Source: Oscillatoria nigro-viridis PCC 7112
Lineage (GTDB): Bacteria > Cyanobacteriota > Cyanobacteriia > Cyanobacteriales > Microcoleaceae
NCBI RefSeq assembly: GCF_000317475.1
Contig: NC_019729.1
Coordinates: 5,284,501-5,348,500, forward strand
Length of the DNA: 64,000 nucleotides
Direction: 5' to 3'
Shown: piece by piece, positions 27,273 through 34,633 of the stretch
Numbering within the stretch: the first letter of the stretch is position 1
Layout of the letters: every line of letters starts with the position of its first letter
The notes under the pieces: generated by a model
What the model was told of the DNA's origin: nothing
Seen by the model: the letters and a program-made list of their open reading frames with translations, nothing else
Databases searched by the model: none
Made by a program: the position numbers and the translations under genes

Positions 27273-27366
27273 TTGAAATCACGATATCGTTACAGATTCT
27301 ACCCAACCGACCAACAACGACAGAGCCTAGCTCAGTTGTTTGGCTGCGTGCGTGTAGTCTGGAACG
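27273..27366 (+). CDS. tnpB: TnpB of the IS605 element, exon 1 (N-terminus)
   Basis: From a TTG at 27273 the frame reads KSRYRYRFYPTDQQRQSLAQ and LFGCVRVVWN, the standard OrfB/TnpB start. It stops abruptly at the GTGCG of the group II intron at 27367. The break falls after the first base of a codon. Joining the G at 27366 to AT at 29856 restores an Asp and the family motif VWND followed by ALALCKQ. The start codon is tentative because no strong ribosome-binding site is visible. Confidence 0.85.
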
Positions 27367-29855
27367 GTGCGATTCGTTTGCTAGAAACCAAATCCAATAA
27401 GAAGGGTTTGGGGGATTAGCAGCAAGGACAAAAATAGGGAGTAATCCCGAAAATGAACCTTGACAACTGAGCGACCATGAGGGTGCAAAACCCTCCCCTG
27501 TAGATGCCAGGTGAAAGCACATCCCCTGCGGTAGCGACTAGCCCTCAATCCGTAGAGCGGGGATGAAAGCCTCTCAACACTTCCAGTTCAGGATAGTGCG
27601 GGGCAAGCAAAGAACCCATGAGTAAAACATTACGTCTGAATCCACGACTGAACCATCGTCAACTACAACCAGCAAAAAGGACTGATTAGCTGGAGCCAAA
27701 AAGGCAAAGGAAAAAAAGGTTGGCGGTTCGTTCCCCGACCAACAGCATCTCTAAATAAACCCGGTGGATAGTGGAGCTCTAAAGGTTCATAGCATGGTCG
27801 TTCGGAACGAAGTAACCCCTCGTATGTTCTCTCGGAAATCAAATACCGTGAGCAGGTGCTAACCGGATGCTGCGAGTGGGTGGGATTGAGTCAGAAGCAA
27901 ACGCCTTGCTGTAATGACAAGGATATGCAGACAGACTCACGGTGATAAGGAAGGAATAGTGTAGAGTAGCAGTACAAATGTCTAAAACACTGAGCAATCA
28001 GATGGTGGAATGGAGAGAGACGGACTGGCGTAAGCTGGAACGGCGAATCTTTAAGCTGCAAAAAAGAATATTCCAAGCCTCTAGTCGTGGTGATTTGAAA
28101 GCAGTCCGCAGACTCCAGAAGACATTGATGAGGTCTTGGTCAGGAAAGATGCTAGCTGTACGTCGCGTGACGCAAGACAACCAGGGCAAGAAAACAGCCG
28201 GAGTAGACGGAGTTAAATCACTCTCACCCGTCCAAAGGATAGCACTGGTGGAAAAACTTGAGCTAAAGGGGAAAACCAAACCCACTCGACGGGTATGGAT
28301 TGACAAACCAGGAACGGATGAAAAACGCCCCCTTGGTATTCCCACGATGTACGACAGAGCGCTTCAGGCGTTAGTGAAATTGATGCTTGAACCGGAGTGG
28401 GAAGCAAGGTTTGAACCCAACTCCTATGGATTCCGACCAGGACGTTCATGCCATGATGCTGTCGAGGCAATCTTTAACGCTATTAAGTCAAAGGCTAAAT
28501 ATGTGCTGGATGCCGACATCGCGAAATGCTTTGACCGCATAAACCACGGGGAACTTCTCAAAAAATTAAATACATTCCCGACCTTAAGACGCCAGATAAA
28601 CGCTTGGCTCAAATCGGGAGTGATGGATGGCAATCAATTATTCCCCACATCTGAGGGTACGCCACAAGGCGGGGTCATCTCTCCGCTACTGGCAAACATT
28701 GCCCTTCACGGGATGGAAGAACGGATAAAGCAGGTGGCTGAAACATTGCCAACACCACGAGGACATAGTAAGCGAGGAAATCGCCAATCTCTAAGCCTAA
28801 TCCGGTACGCCGACGACTTCGTAATACTGCACGAGGACTTAACCGTTGTCCATAGATGTAAAGAAGTGATTTCTGAGTGGCTAAACGGCATTGGACTTGA
28901 ATTGAAACCAAGTAAAACGCGCCTTGCCCATACATTGAATAAACATGATGAGCAAGACGCGGGGTTTAACTTCCTGGGGTTTAATATCAGACAGTACCCA
29001 GTAGGTAAATATAACACGGGTTGTAATCCTCATGGGGAACCACTTGGATTCAAGACGCTCATCAAACCCAGCAAGCAGAAGCTAAAGCTACACTATGACA
29101 GTATCTCTGAGGTAATAGAACAGCATAAAACAGCTCCACAAGCTGCGCTGATAACTCATTTAAATCCAATCATCAGAGGATGGGCTAACTATTACCGCAC
29201 TGTTACCAGCAAGGAAACATACTCCGAACTGGGACACAAAGTGTACAAGAAGCTAAAAAGCTGGGCACATAGACGCCACCCGAATAAATCAGGGGAATGG
29301 ATAGCCAACAAATATTGGCAAACCATAGGCGATGATAACTGGGTATTCGCAACCAGGCAAGAAAGGAAAAACCCCTTGCGGTTACAAAATCACAACGCTA
29401 CAGATATCGTGCGTCATGTGAAAGTCAAAGGCGATGCTAGTCCCTATGATGGCAACCTTGTGTACTGGAGTGCAAGAATGGGCAAAAACCCCGAAGTCCC
29501 TAAAGATGTGGCAACACTCTTGAAACGACAGAAAGGCAAATGTACCCACTGCGGATTACACTTCACAGAAGAATCGGTGTTAGAAGTAGACCACGTTATC
29601 CCTAAGTCGAAAGGCGGAAAGGATAGCTATGACAATTTGCAACTACTCCACCGACATTGCCACGATGAAAAGACAACCAAGGATGGAAGTCTTGGCAACA
29701 AATCTGGCTGTAATCGCGCCAAGCCTTCACCCTCAAAAACGGGGAATAGAGGTACTCATGACAAGAGCCTTATTACTGAGGAGCCGGATGAGGTGAAAGC
29801 TTCACGTCCGGTTTTGAAGACGAGCAGGGCTGGTGACAGCCTTGCTTAGTTTACC
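27367..29855 (+). mobile_element. group II intron inserted in tnpB
   Basis: The 5' end is GTGCG, the group II consensus, located exactly where TnpB homology breaks. Near the 3' end the catalytic domain V is clear at about 29780-29813: it starts GAGCCGGATGAGGTGAAAGC (with the AGC triad) and continues into a stem closed by GTCCGGTT. A domain VI-like stem GGGCTG-GTGA-CAGCC follows. The 3' junction is placed at 29855 because that restores the tnpB frame; consensus (ending in AY) would allow a shift of 1 base. The intron carries its own reverse transcriptase gene and lies in the sense orientation of tnpB, so splicing could restore TnpB. Confidence 0.9.
27978..29849 (+). CDS. ltrA: group II intron-encoded reverse transcriptase/maturase with HNH endonuclease
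   Basis: The 623-residue protein has reverse transcriptase motifs in order: KRPLGIPTMYDRALQALV, FEPNSYGFRPGRSCHDAV, LDADIAKCFDRINH, EGTPQGGVISPLLANIALH and the catalytic RYADDFVIL. The maturase (X) domain follows with FLGFNIRQYP and HLNPIIRGWANYYR. A C-terminal HNH nuclease has CTHCG ... VLEVDHVIPKSKGGKDSYDN ... LLHRHCHDEKT. It should assist splicing and retrohoming of its host intron. The reading frame continues beyond the HNH through domains V and VI of the intron RNA and stops 6 bases before the 3' splice site, which is unusual because such genes normally lie inside domain IV. Confidence 0.93.
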   Translation: MSKTLSNQMVEWRETDWRKLERRIFKLQKRIFQASSRGDLKAVRRLQKTLMRSWSGKMLAVRRVTQDNQGKKTAGVDGVKSLSPVQRIALVEKLELKGKTKPTRRVWIDKPGTDEKRPLGIPTMYDRALQALVKLMLEPEWEARFEPNSYGFRPGRSCHDAVEAIFNAIKSKAKYVLDADIAKCFDRINHGELLKKLNTFPTLRRQINAWLKSGVMDGNQLFPTSEGTPQGGVISPLLANIALHGMEERIKQVAETLPTPRGHSKRGNRQSLSLIRYADDFVILHEDLTVVHRCKEVISEWLNGIGLELKPSKTRLAHTLNKHDEQDAGFNFLGFNIRQYPVGKYNTGCNPHGEPLGFKTLIKPSKQKLKLHYDSISEVIEQHKTAPQAALITHLNPIIRGWANYYRTVTSKETYSELGHKVYKKLKSWAHRRHPNKSGEWIANKYWQTIGDDNWVFATRQERKNPLRLQNHNATDIVRHVKVKGDASPYDGNLVYWSARMGKNPEVPKDVATLLKRQKGKCTHCGLHFTEESVLEVDHVIPKSKGGKDSYDNLQLLHRHCHDEKTTKDGSLGNKSGCNRAKPSPSKTGNRGTHDKSLITEEPDEVKASRPVLKTSRAGDSLA

Positions 29856-30922
29856 ATGCGCTTGCTCTGTGTAAGCAGTCCGAGAAAAAGCCGAGTTCAG
29901 TAGATTTGCAAAAAATCGTAATTACCCAGGCTAAAAATACTGAGGAAAGAGCTTGGCTAGGAGATGTGTCCTGCGTCCCATTACAGCAGTCGGTTGCCGA
30001 CCTGGATGTTGCTTTTAAGAACTTCTTCAACTCCTGCAAAGGGAAAAGAAAAGGACGTAAAGTCGGATATCCTAAGTTCAAAAAACGAACTAACAGCCAA
30101 TCGGCGCGTTTTAGAGTTGGAGGGTTTTCCCTCAAAGGTGATGGAGTTTATTTAGCCAAGATTGGAATTGTTAACCCAGTCTGGTCTAGAGAATTGCCAT
30201 CTGAACCTAGCTCTGTCACGGTAATCAAAGACTGTGCGAACCGCTATTTTCTAAGTTTTGTTGTAGAGGTCAAACCAATTCAATCCGAAGCTAAAAGCCC
30301 AAGTATCGGGATTGATTTGGGAATTAAAACTTTTGCAGTAATGAGTAACGGTGAAAAAGTCGAAAGCCCTAGCTATAAAAAACTAGACCGAAAAGTTCGC
30401 AAACTACAACGCAAATTAGCCCATCAGCCCAAAGATTCTAGGAGAAGGAATGTAACTCGCATCAGAATTGCGAAACTGCATAATGGAATTGCCGACACCC
30501 GCAAAGATTTTCTCCACAAACTGTCAACCAAAATAGTCAACGAAAACCAAGTGATTATTTTGGAAGATTTGAATGTGTCAGGAATGGTCAAGAACCGGAA
30601 ACTTTCAAGAGCGATTAGTCAGCAAGGCTGGTACGAATTCCGAACGCTTTGCGAGGCTAAATCAGAGAAACTTGGTAGAGAGTTTAAGGTAATTAGTCGC
30701 TGGGAACCCACTAGCCAAGTGTGTTCGGATTGTGGATTCAAGTGGGGCAAAATTGATTTATCTATCCGCTCAGTGCTTTGTCTAAGTTGCAACACCGAGC
30801 AGGATAGAGATGAAAATGCCGCTAAGAATATAGAGAAAGTCGGGATGGGGAATCGCCACGACTCTAAATGTACGCAGAGACAGAGTAAGACAACTTCGGT
30901 TGCATCAGTCGGTGAAGCGTAA
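29856..30922 (+). CDS. tnpB: TnpB of the IS605 element, exon 2 (RuvC and zinc ribbon)
   Basis: This exon resumes with ALALCKQSEKKPSSVDLQ and runs to the stop at 30922. The RuvC triad is intact: Asp in GIDLGIKTFAVMSNG, Glu in VIILEDLNVSGM and Asp in EQDRDENAAKNIEKV, with the zinc ribbon CSDCGF ... CLSCNT. With exon 1 it gives a full-length protein of roughly 385 residues, normal for the IS605 branch. It is a different lineage from the IS607-type TnpB at 24321. Expression of a functional nuclease depends on splicing of the intron, or on an internal start that would lack the N-terminal domain. Confidence 0.9.
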
Positions 30923-30927
30923 AGAAT

Positions 30928-30948
30928 CCCCGTGCGTTTACGCCGGGG
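30928..30948 (+). other. right-end hairpin of the IS605 element / omega RNA 3' part
   Basis: CCCCG-T-GCG pairs with CGC-CGGGG across a 4-base TTTA loop, with one unpaired base, 5 bases beyond the tnpB stop. Hairpins here serve as the right-end recognition site for the Y1 transposase. In TnpB systems they also form the scaffold end of the guide RNA. The following GAGTATTTCAAAT (30947-30959) would contain the cleavage site. Confidence 0.65.
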
Positions 30949-31143
30949 AGTATTTCAAATTGTGTAAGCTGTTACGCACTTAATTTTTTTGCCTAAAGGC
31001 TCGCTACAAGGACTCTAGGCTGCTAAATCTTAAATTTAGATGGGTGTCAGCTTATGTTTAATAGAGCAGTGCTGGGTAATATATACTTGGATGCGGACCT
31101 GCTAACCTGAAATTTTTAATTTTAGATATCAAAGAACTGACTG

Positions 31144-31608
31144 ATGGATTTAGACCAACAGATTCAAGCATTGATCGAAAAAGCTCCGCCCGACGGTTCG
31201 ACGCCACAAATCTTAAAGGCGATCGCCCCGGCCCTGGTGTTAATTGCCCAACAGCTACAGCACCTCGAATACTCGATCCTGCAAGCGGTAGACCAAAGTT
31301 GGGCGATCGTGGTTTTGAGCAATCTCAAGCAACCGGGACGGGAGAAGAAGGTGATTTATGCTTGGAGCAGTATTAAAGATGCGTCGCAGGCTGCGGCTGC
31401 TGGGGGCGATCGCCTCAGACCGGTGCTTTTGCCTGTCACTCACATTTTATTTCAGATGATAGCTCTGGAAGGTCTTGACAGCATTGTTTTTTTTGAAAGT
31501 CCCGGAAATCAGGAAGTCGGGACAGAAATCCCTCGCGAGCAAGTCAAGAGTTTAATTAACGTTTACTTGCAACAGTATCGATCGGCTCCACCGCCGGATA
31601 TTGCCTAA
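31144..31608 (+). CDS. conserved cyanobacterial-type protein of unknown function, 154 aa
   Basis: I do not recognise a named family. The product is soluble, with an N-terminal helix pair (MDLDQQIQALIEKAP and ILKAIAPALVLIAQQLQHLEY) and a central alternating segment (QSWAIVVLSNLKQPGREKKVIYAW). The Pro-rich C-terminus follows REQVKSLINVYLQQYR. The form is that of small cyanobacterial proteins annotated only as hypothetical. ATG start, full-length coding signal and GCGATCGC content argue for a real native gene. It converges with the prenyl synthase gene, with a duplicated 14-mer between them. Confidence 0.7.
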   Translation: MDLDQQIQALIEKAPPDGSTPQILKAIAPALVLIAQQLQHLEYSILQAVDQSWAIVVLSNLKQPGREKKVIYAWSSIKDASQAAAAGGDRLRPVLLPVTHILFQMIALEGLDSIVFFESPGNQEVGTEIPREQVKSLINVYLQQYRSAPPPDIA

Positions 31609-31656
31609 CCAACTCAATTTTCTATTAATTGGTAACAGGGCATTAGGCATTGGGAA

Positions 31657-31684
31657 TTCCCCATTACCAATTCCCCATTACCAA
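31657..31684. repeat. tandem 14-mer, two copies
   Basis: TTCCCCATTACCAA occurs twice head to tail. It lies between the convergent 3' ends of the unknown gene and the prenyl synthase gene. Such short duplicated units are typical of cyanobacterial intergenic DNA. Confidence 0.8.
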
Positions 31685-31705
31685 TAAAGTGTAACTTTTT
31701 AACCT

Positions 31706-32677
31706 CTAATAAAGTCTACTCAAAACATATTCAGCCAAATCAATCAAAGCTTGACGGGACTCTGAATGGGGCAGCACAGCTAAGTATTCGACGGCTTTCT
31801 GTGCGTGGTTTGTAGCTAGTTCTCGCGATCGCTCTATGCCTCTAGAATCTTCGACCAGTGCCAGAGCCTGCTCTAGATCTCCTTCTTGGGCAAATTCGCG
31901 TTCTATGAGAACTTCCAAGTAAGGTTTTTCTTCTAGGGCAAATAGTGCGGGTGCTGTCAGATTACCGCTTCTGAGATCCGAGCCTGCAGGTTTCCCCAAA
32001 GTTTCTGTTGAAGCGGTGAAATCTAATATATCATCTACTATTTGGAATGCCAAACCAATGTTCCGACCGTAGTTGTACAAATCGTCTGCTATTTCCGCTG
32101 AAACCTCGCTCAAACAGCCCGCTGCTTTGGAACTGTTGGCAATTAAAGACGCTGTTTTGTAATAACTTTTTTCGAGGTACGCTTCGATCGACAAGCTGGT
32201 GTCAAATCCATTGAGTCCCTGTTGAATTTCCCCCTCAGCTAAATCCATAATCACTTCTGAAAGCAGTTTGACTACTGGCAGGTTGTCGAGATTTGCCAAA
32301 TGCCAGGAAGATTGAGCAAACAGAAAGTCTCCCGCCAATACTGCCACTCGGTTGTTAAACCGACTGTGAACCGTCGGCACTCCCCGCCGCAGATCCGACT
32401 CGTCCACCACGTCGTCGTGCACGAGACTAGCTGTGTGGATCATTTCCGTGATTTCAGCGAGGCGGCGGTGTTTTTCAGTGATTTCCCGATCGGGCATAGT
32501 CGCCTTGGCCATCAACAGAACGATTGCGGGTCTCACTCGTTTTCCCTTTGTGCCGAATAAGTATTCTGCAGCCGCGTACAAGATGGGATGACGGGCACCC
32601 ACTAACTGTTTTAAGTTTTCTGTCAACAGTCGCAGGTCTTCTTCAACCGAGGAAAATAGGAGAGTGCTAGAGATCAT
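31706..32677 (-). CDS. sds: long-chain prenyl (solanesyl) diphosphate synthase
   Basis: The 323-residue enzyme condenses isopentenyl diphosphate units to make the C45 side chain of plastoquinone. The first Asp-rich motif is SLVHDDVVDESDLRRG (about 89-104) and the second is FQIVDDILDFTAS (about 210-222). GTKGKRVRPAIVLLMA near 43-58 supplies the substrate-binding Lys/Arg pair. Residues before the first motif lack the bulky aromatic pair that limits chain length in short-chain enzymes, consistent with a long product. Length is normal. It is a housekeeping gene and shows no sign of transfer. Confidence 0.93.
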   Translation of the reverse strand: MISSTLLFSSVEEDLRLLTENLKQLVGARHPILYAAAEYLFGTKGKRVRPAIVLLMAKATMPDREITEKHRRLAEITEMIHTASLVHDDVVDESDLRRGVPTVHSRFNNRVAVLAGDFLFAQSSWHLANLDNLPVVKLLSEVIMDLAEGEIQQGLNGFDTSLSIEAYLEKSYYKTASLIANSSKAAGCLSEVSAEIADDLYNYGRNIGLAFQIVDDILDFTASTETLGKPAGSDLRSGNLTAPALFALEEKPYLEVLIEREFAQEGDLEQALALVEDSRGIERSRELATNHAQKAVEYLAVLPHSESRQALIDLAEYVLSRLY

Positions 32678-33325
32678 GGATACGCCGACTCAAGCCGTAA
32701 AGTAACAAAATTTTACATATCATATCTTTATTTTAAGGTAATTCTCTGCAATAGAAAAGAAAAATCTAGGCGATCGCCAGTTATTTGTCATCTGCCGCCA
32801 GATGGGAGTCACCCGCCTGCCAGAGGCGAGTAGCCGGCTGCCAGAGGGGTTGCCCCTATTGTATCGAATTGTTAAGGACACTGCCAAAAAATCTCTAAAT
32901 CCCAAAAACCCTGTGTTATTATGGGTATTAAGGATTTAAACAATTCTATACATTAAGTACAGCCAGACTGGCAGGTAGCTTTTAGGTGCCTGTAAAAGTT
33001 TCGTAGAGCCAGCCTTGTTAGTCGATCGCAGCCAAAATTTCTGGGACAGATTTTTAGTTCCTCGCGACTAAAAGTTTTCAGAAGTTAAGAGTAGCGCATC
33101 TTATGTGCACGGTAGCTCAAAGCAGCTAAAGTGGATGGTTTTAGGCTGTTTAAGCATCTGTAAAGCAGTAAATCATTATTGATGACCGGGAACGCCTAAA
33201 TGTTCCTGCAGGCTTGATATGGAAAAACAGCCTTCAGAACCAAGGCATGGTCTGGCGTGCTGACTTAATGTAGTAGGTCTTGAACTTGTCCTGCTCCTCC
33301 TCGTCCTTGACTTTTGGTTCTAATT
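32678..33325. other. 648-base non-coding leader region
   Basis: This lies between the divergent starts of the prenyl synthase gene and the 39-codon gene. I see no protein-coding signal. It includes two direct repeats of CTGCCAGAGG (about 32817 and 32838) and several stem-forming stretches, such as GACTGGCAGGTAGC-TTTTAGGTGCCTGT near 32968. A regulatory RNA or long 5' leader is possible but I cannot match it to a known class. Confidence 0.4.
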
Positions 33326-33445
33326 ATGATTTATCGCGATATTCCTCTAATTATTCCCATTTTGGCCGCCGGCTATGTAATGACTATTTATGTACTGCTG
33401 ATGTTGGCCCAACGCAGCGCTAAAATCACTCGATTGGGCGAGTAG
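33326..33445 (+). CDS. 39-residue single-pass membrane peptide
   Basis: The frame from ATG 33326 to TAG 33445 reads MIYRDIPLIIPILAAGYVMT then IYVLLMLAQRSAKITRLGE. One hydrophobic helix of about 22 residues is followed by a basic tail. The form is that of the tiny subunits of photosystems, cytochrome b6f or NDH-1 in cyanobacteria, but I cannot assign it to any of them by sequence. A strong intrinsic terminator 67 bases downstream and a 650-base upstream region without other genes support a real, independently transcribed unit. Confidence 0.65.
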   Translation: MIYRDIPLIIPILAAGYVMTIYVLLMLAQRSAKITRLGE

Positions 33446-33511
33446 TGTACTGCTGGGCAGCCGAAGTCGGCAGCAGCGCCCTCGCTTCACCGTTGAGAAT
33501 TCGGAATACTC

Positions 33512-33560
33512 AATAATAACCCTGCCTGGAATGCTTGCGCGCAAAGGCAGGGTTATTATT
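33512..33560 (+). terminator. intrinsic terminator of the small membrane peptide gene
   Basis: AATAATAACCCTGCCT (33512-33527) is exactly complementary to AGGCAGGGTTATTATT (33545-33560), a 16-bp stem with a 17-base loop. The 3' arm ends in a T-rich tract. As it is symmetric it could act on both strands. Confidence 0.85.
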
Positions 33561-34139
33561 TACAATTGCGGGCACGGTGATTTTCTGGGCTGCTAGTTAC
33601 TGCAACACGTAGCTACAGTTATCGATGTTCAATGCCAAAAGCCTCAGAGGCAGGATATTATATTTAGTACCAGCTTGTATCGCTCACAGCAAGTTTCATG
33701 TCAGGAAAACCCTGCAAATGTTCCGACAAAGCTATTAAAGTGTTCTCAAAAACGCTGAGTTTGAAGTTGTCGGTTATTGTGCCGACAATCTCAATATTCC
33801 TATTTGGTAGGGTAAGAACTTACAGGAATAAAACGCTAAATTTATGCATCTAGCAACCTGCTTGCTCAACTGAAGGAAGCCATAAACTTGCACGGCAATC
33901 AAATCTCTCATTAAAGGGTGCTTAACTTGCTGAGTCAGGCAGATAGTCTCTGCCATTTATTCACAGATTACCAAGAACAGCATCGGCTGCACATAGAGCC
34001 GCAAAAGTAATTTTTGACTTAAAAAAATATTCTCGCTTTAACTGTAGGGAAGAAAAGTAATTGCCAATATTACTGACACCCTTAAAACTATATTAACTTT
34101 AGATTAAAATAACTAAAACACAGAGTAGAAGTTGTCATA
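33561..34139. other. AT-rich intergenic region, no gene seen
   Basis: About 580 bases between the terminator and the kinase remnant. Short frames are interrupted and show no recognisable domain. Given the kinase remnant that follows, part of it may be decayed 5' sequence of that gene, but I could not align it to the intact paralogue. Confidence 0.4.
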
Positions 34140-34531
34140 AATTATCAAGCTCCACTGGCTAAATTGTTGTCTGAGGCAGACGAACTAAAACAAGTTTCGA
34201 TAAATCCGATCCACAATGCTTTACAAGCGATAGAGAATTACCGAGTTTTAAAAGTAGAGGTGAGAGCAGAAAATCAGAGCCTGCTCGTCAGTGGCAACTG
34301 AACTACCCGGGAATTTTGCCACGAATATTTGATCCGTTCTCTACCACAAAACCAGATGAAGGAAGGGGGTTGGGACTGGAGATTGTTAAAAAAAGTGTGG
34401 AAAAACCTTCGGGTAAAATAGAAGTAACATCAGTTATCGGTCAAAGGACGTGTATTGTGTCAATTCCGATCGCCGTTGAGCGCGATCGCACTAAAAATCA
34501 TACCAATGCGCGACTACAAATACAACTCTAG
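34140..34531 (+). pseudogene. remnant of a histidine kinase ATPase domain
   Basis: The translated pieces match the last 110 residues of the intact kinase directly downstream. One frame has ADELKQVSINPIHNALQAIE (N box). Another has ILPRIFDPFSTTKPDEGRGL and GLEIVKKSVEKPSGKIEV (G2 box), ending like the paralogue with VSIPIAVE. The G1 region between them is lost through a stop and frameshift near 34300, where SGN-TGA replaces the DSGPGIP motif. Upstream kinase domains are absent. It looks like a decayed partial duplicate. Confidence 0.85.
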
Positions 34532-34633
34532 ACCGATGTCAAACCTGGATTGCGGTCAGGGTACCGCGACTGTAAAATCTGACATCTAAAATGGTATTAA
34601 GTCCCAGTTCCGCCTGCATCTATCCCCCTTGAT

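Larger units (their letters stand above)
26800..30965 (+). mobile_element. IS605-type element interrupted by a group II intron
   Basis: A minus-strand Y1 transposase (tnpA) and a divergent plus-strand tnpB define an IS200/IS605-family element of the IS605 arrangement. The left end should lie just before the CCGTCC-TTTTA-GGACGG hairpin (26817-26832). The right end should lie just after the CCCCG...CGGGG hairpin at 30928-30948. These subterminal hairpins are what Y1 transposases recognise, but the exact cleavage sites are not determined. The 2.5-kb group II intron sits inside tnpB. Confidence 0.8.

Noticed and set aside
32960..33260. A structured non-coding RNA such as 6S, RNase P or a riboswitch upstream of the 39-codon gene
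   Set aside because: Stems can be drawn, but none of the sequence signatures of known RNA classes are present.
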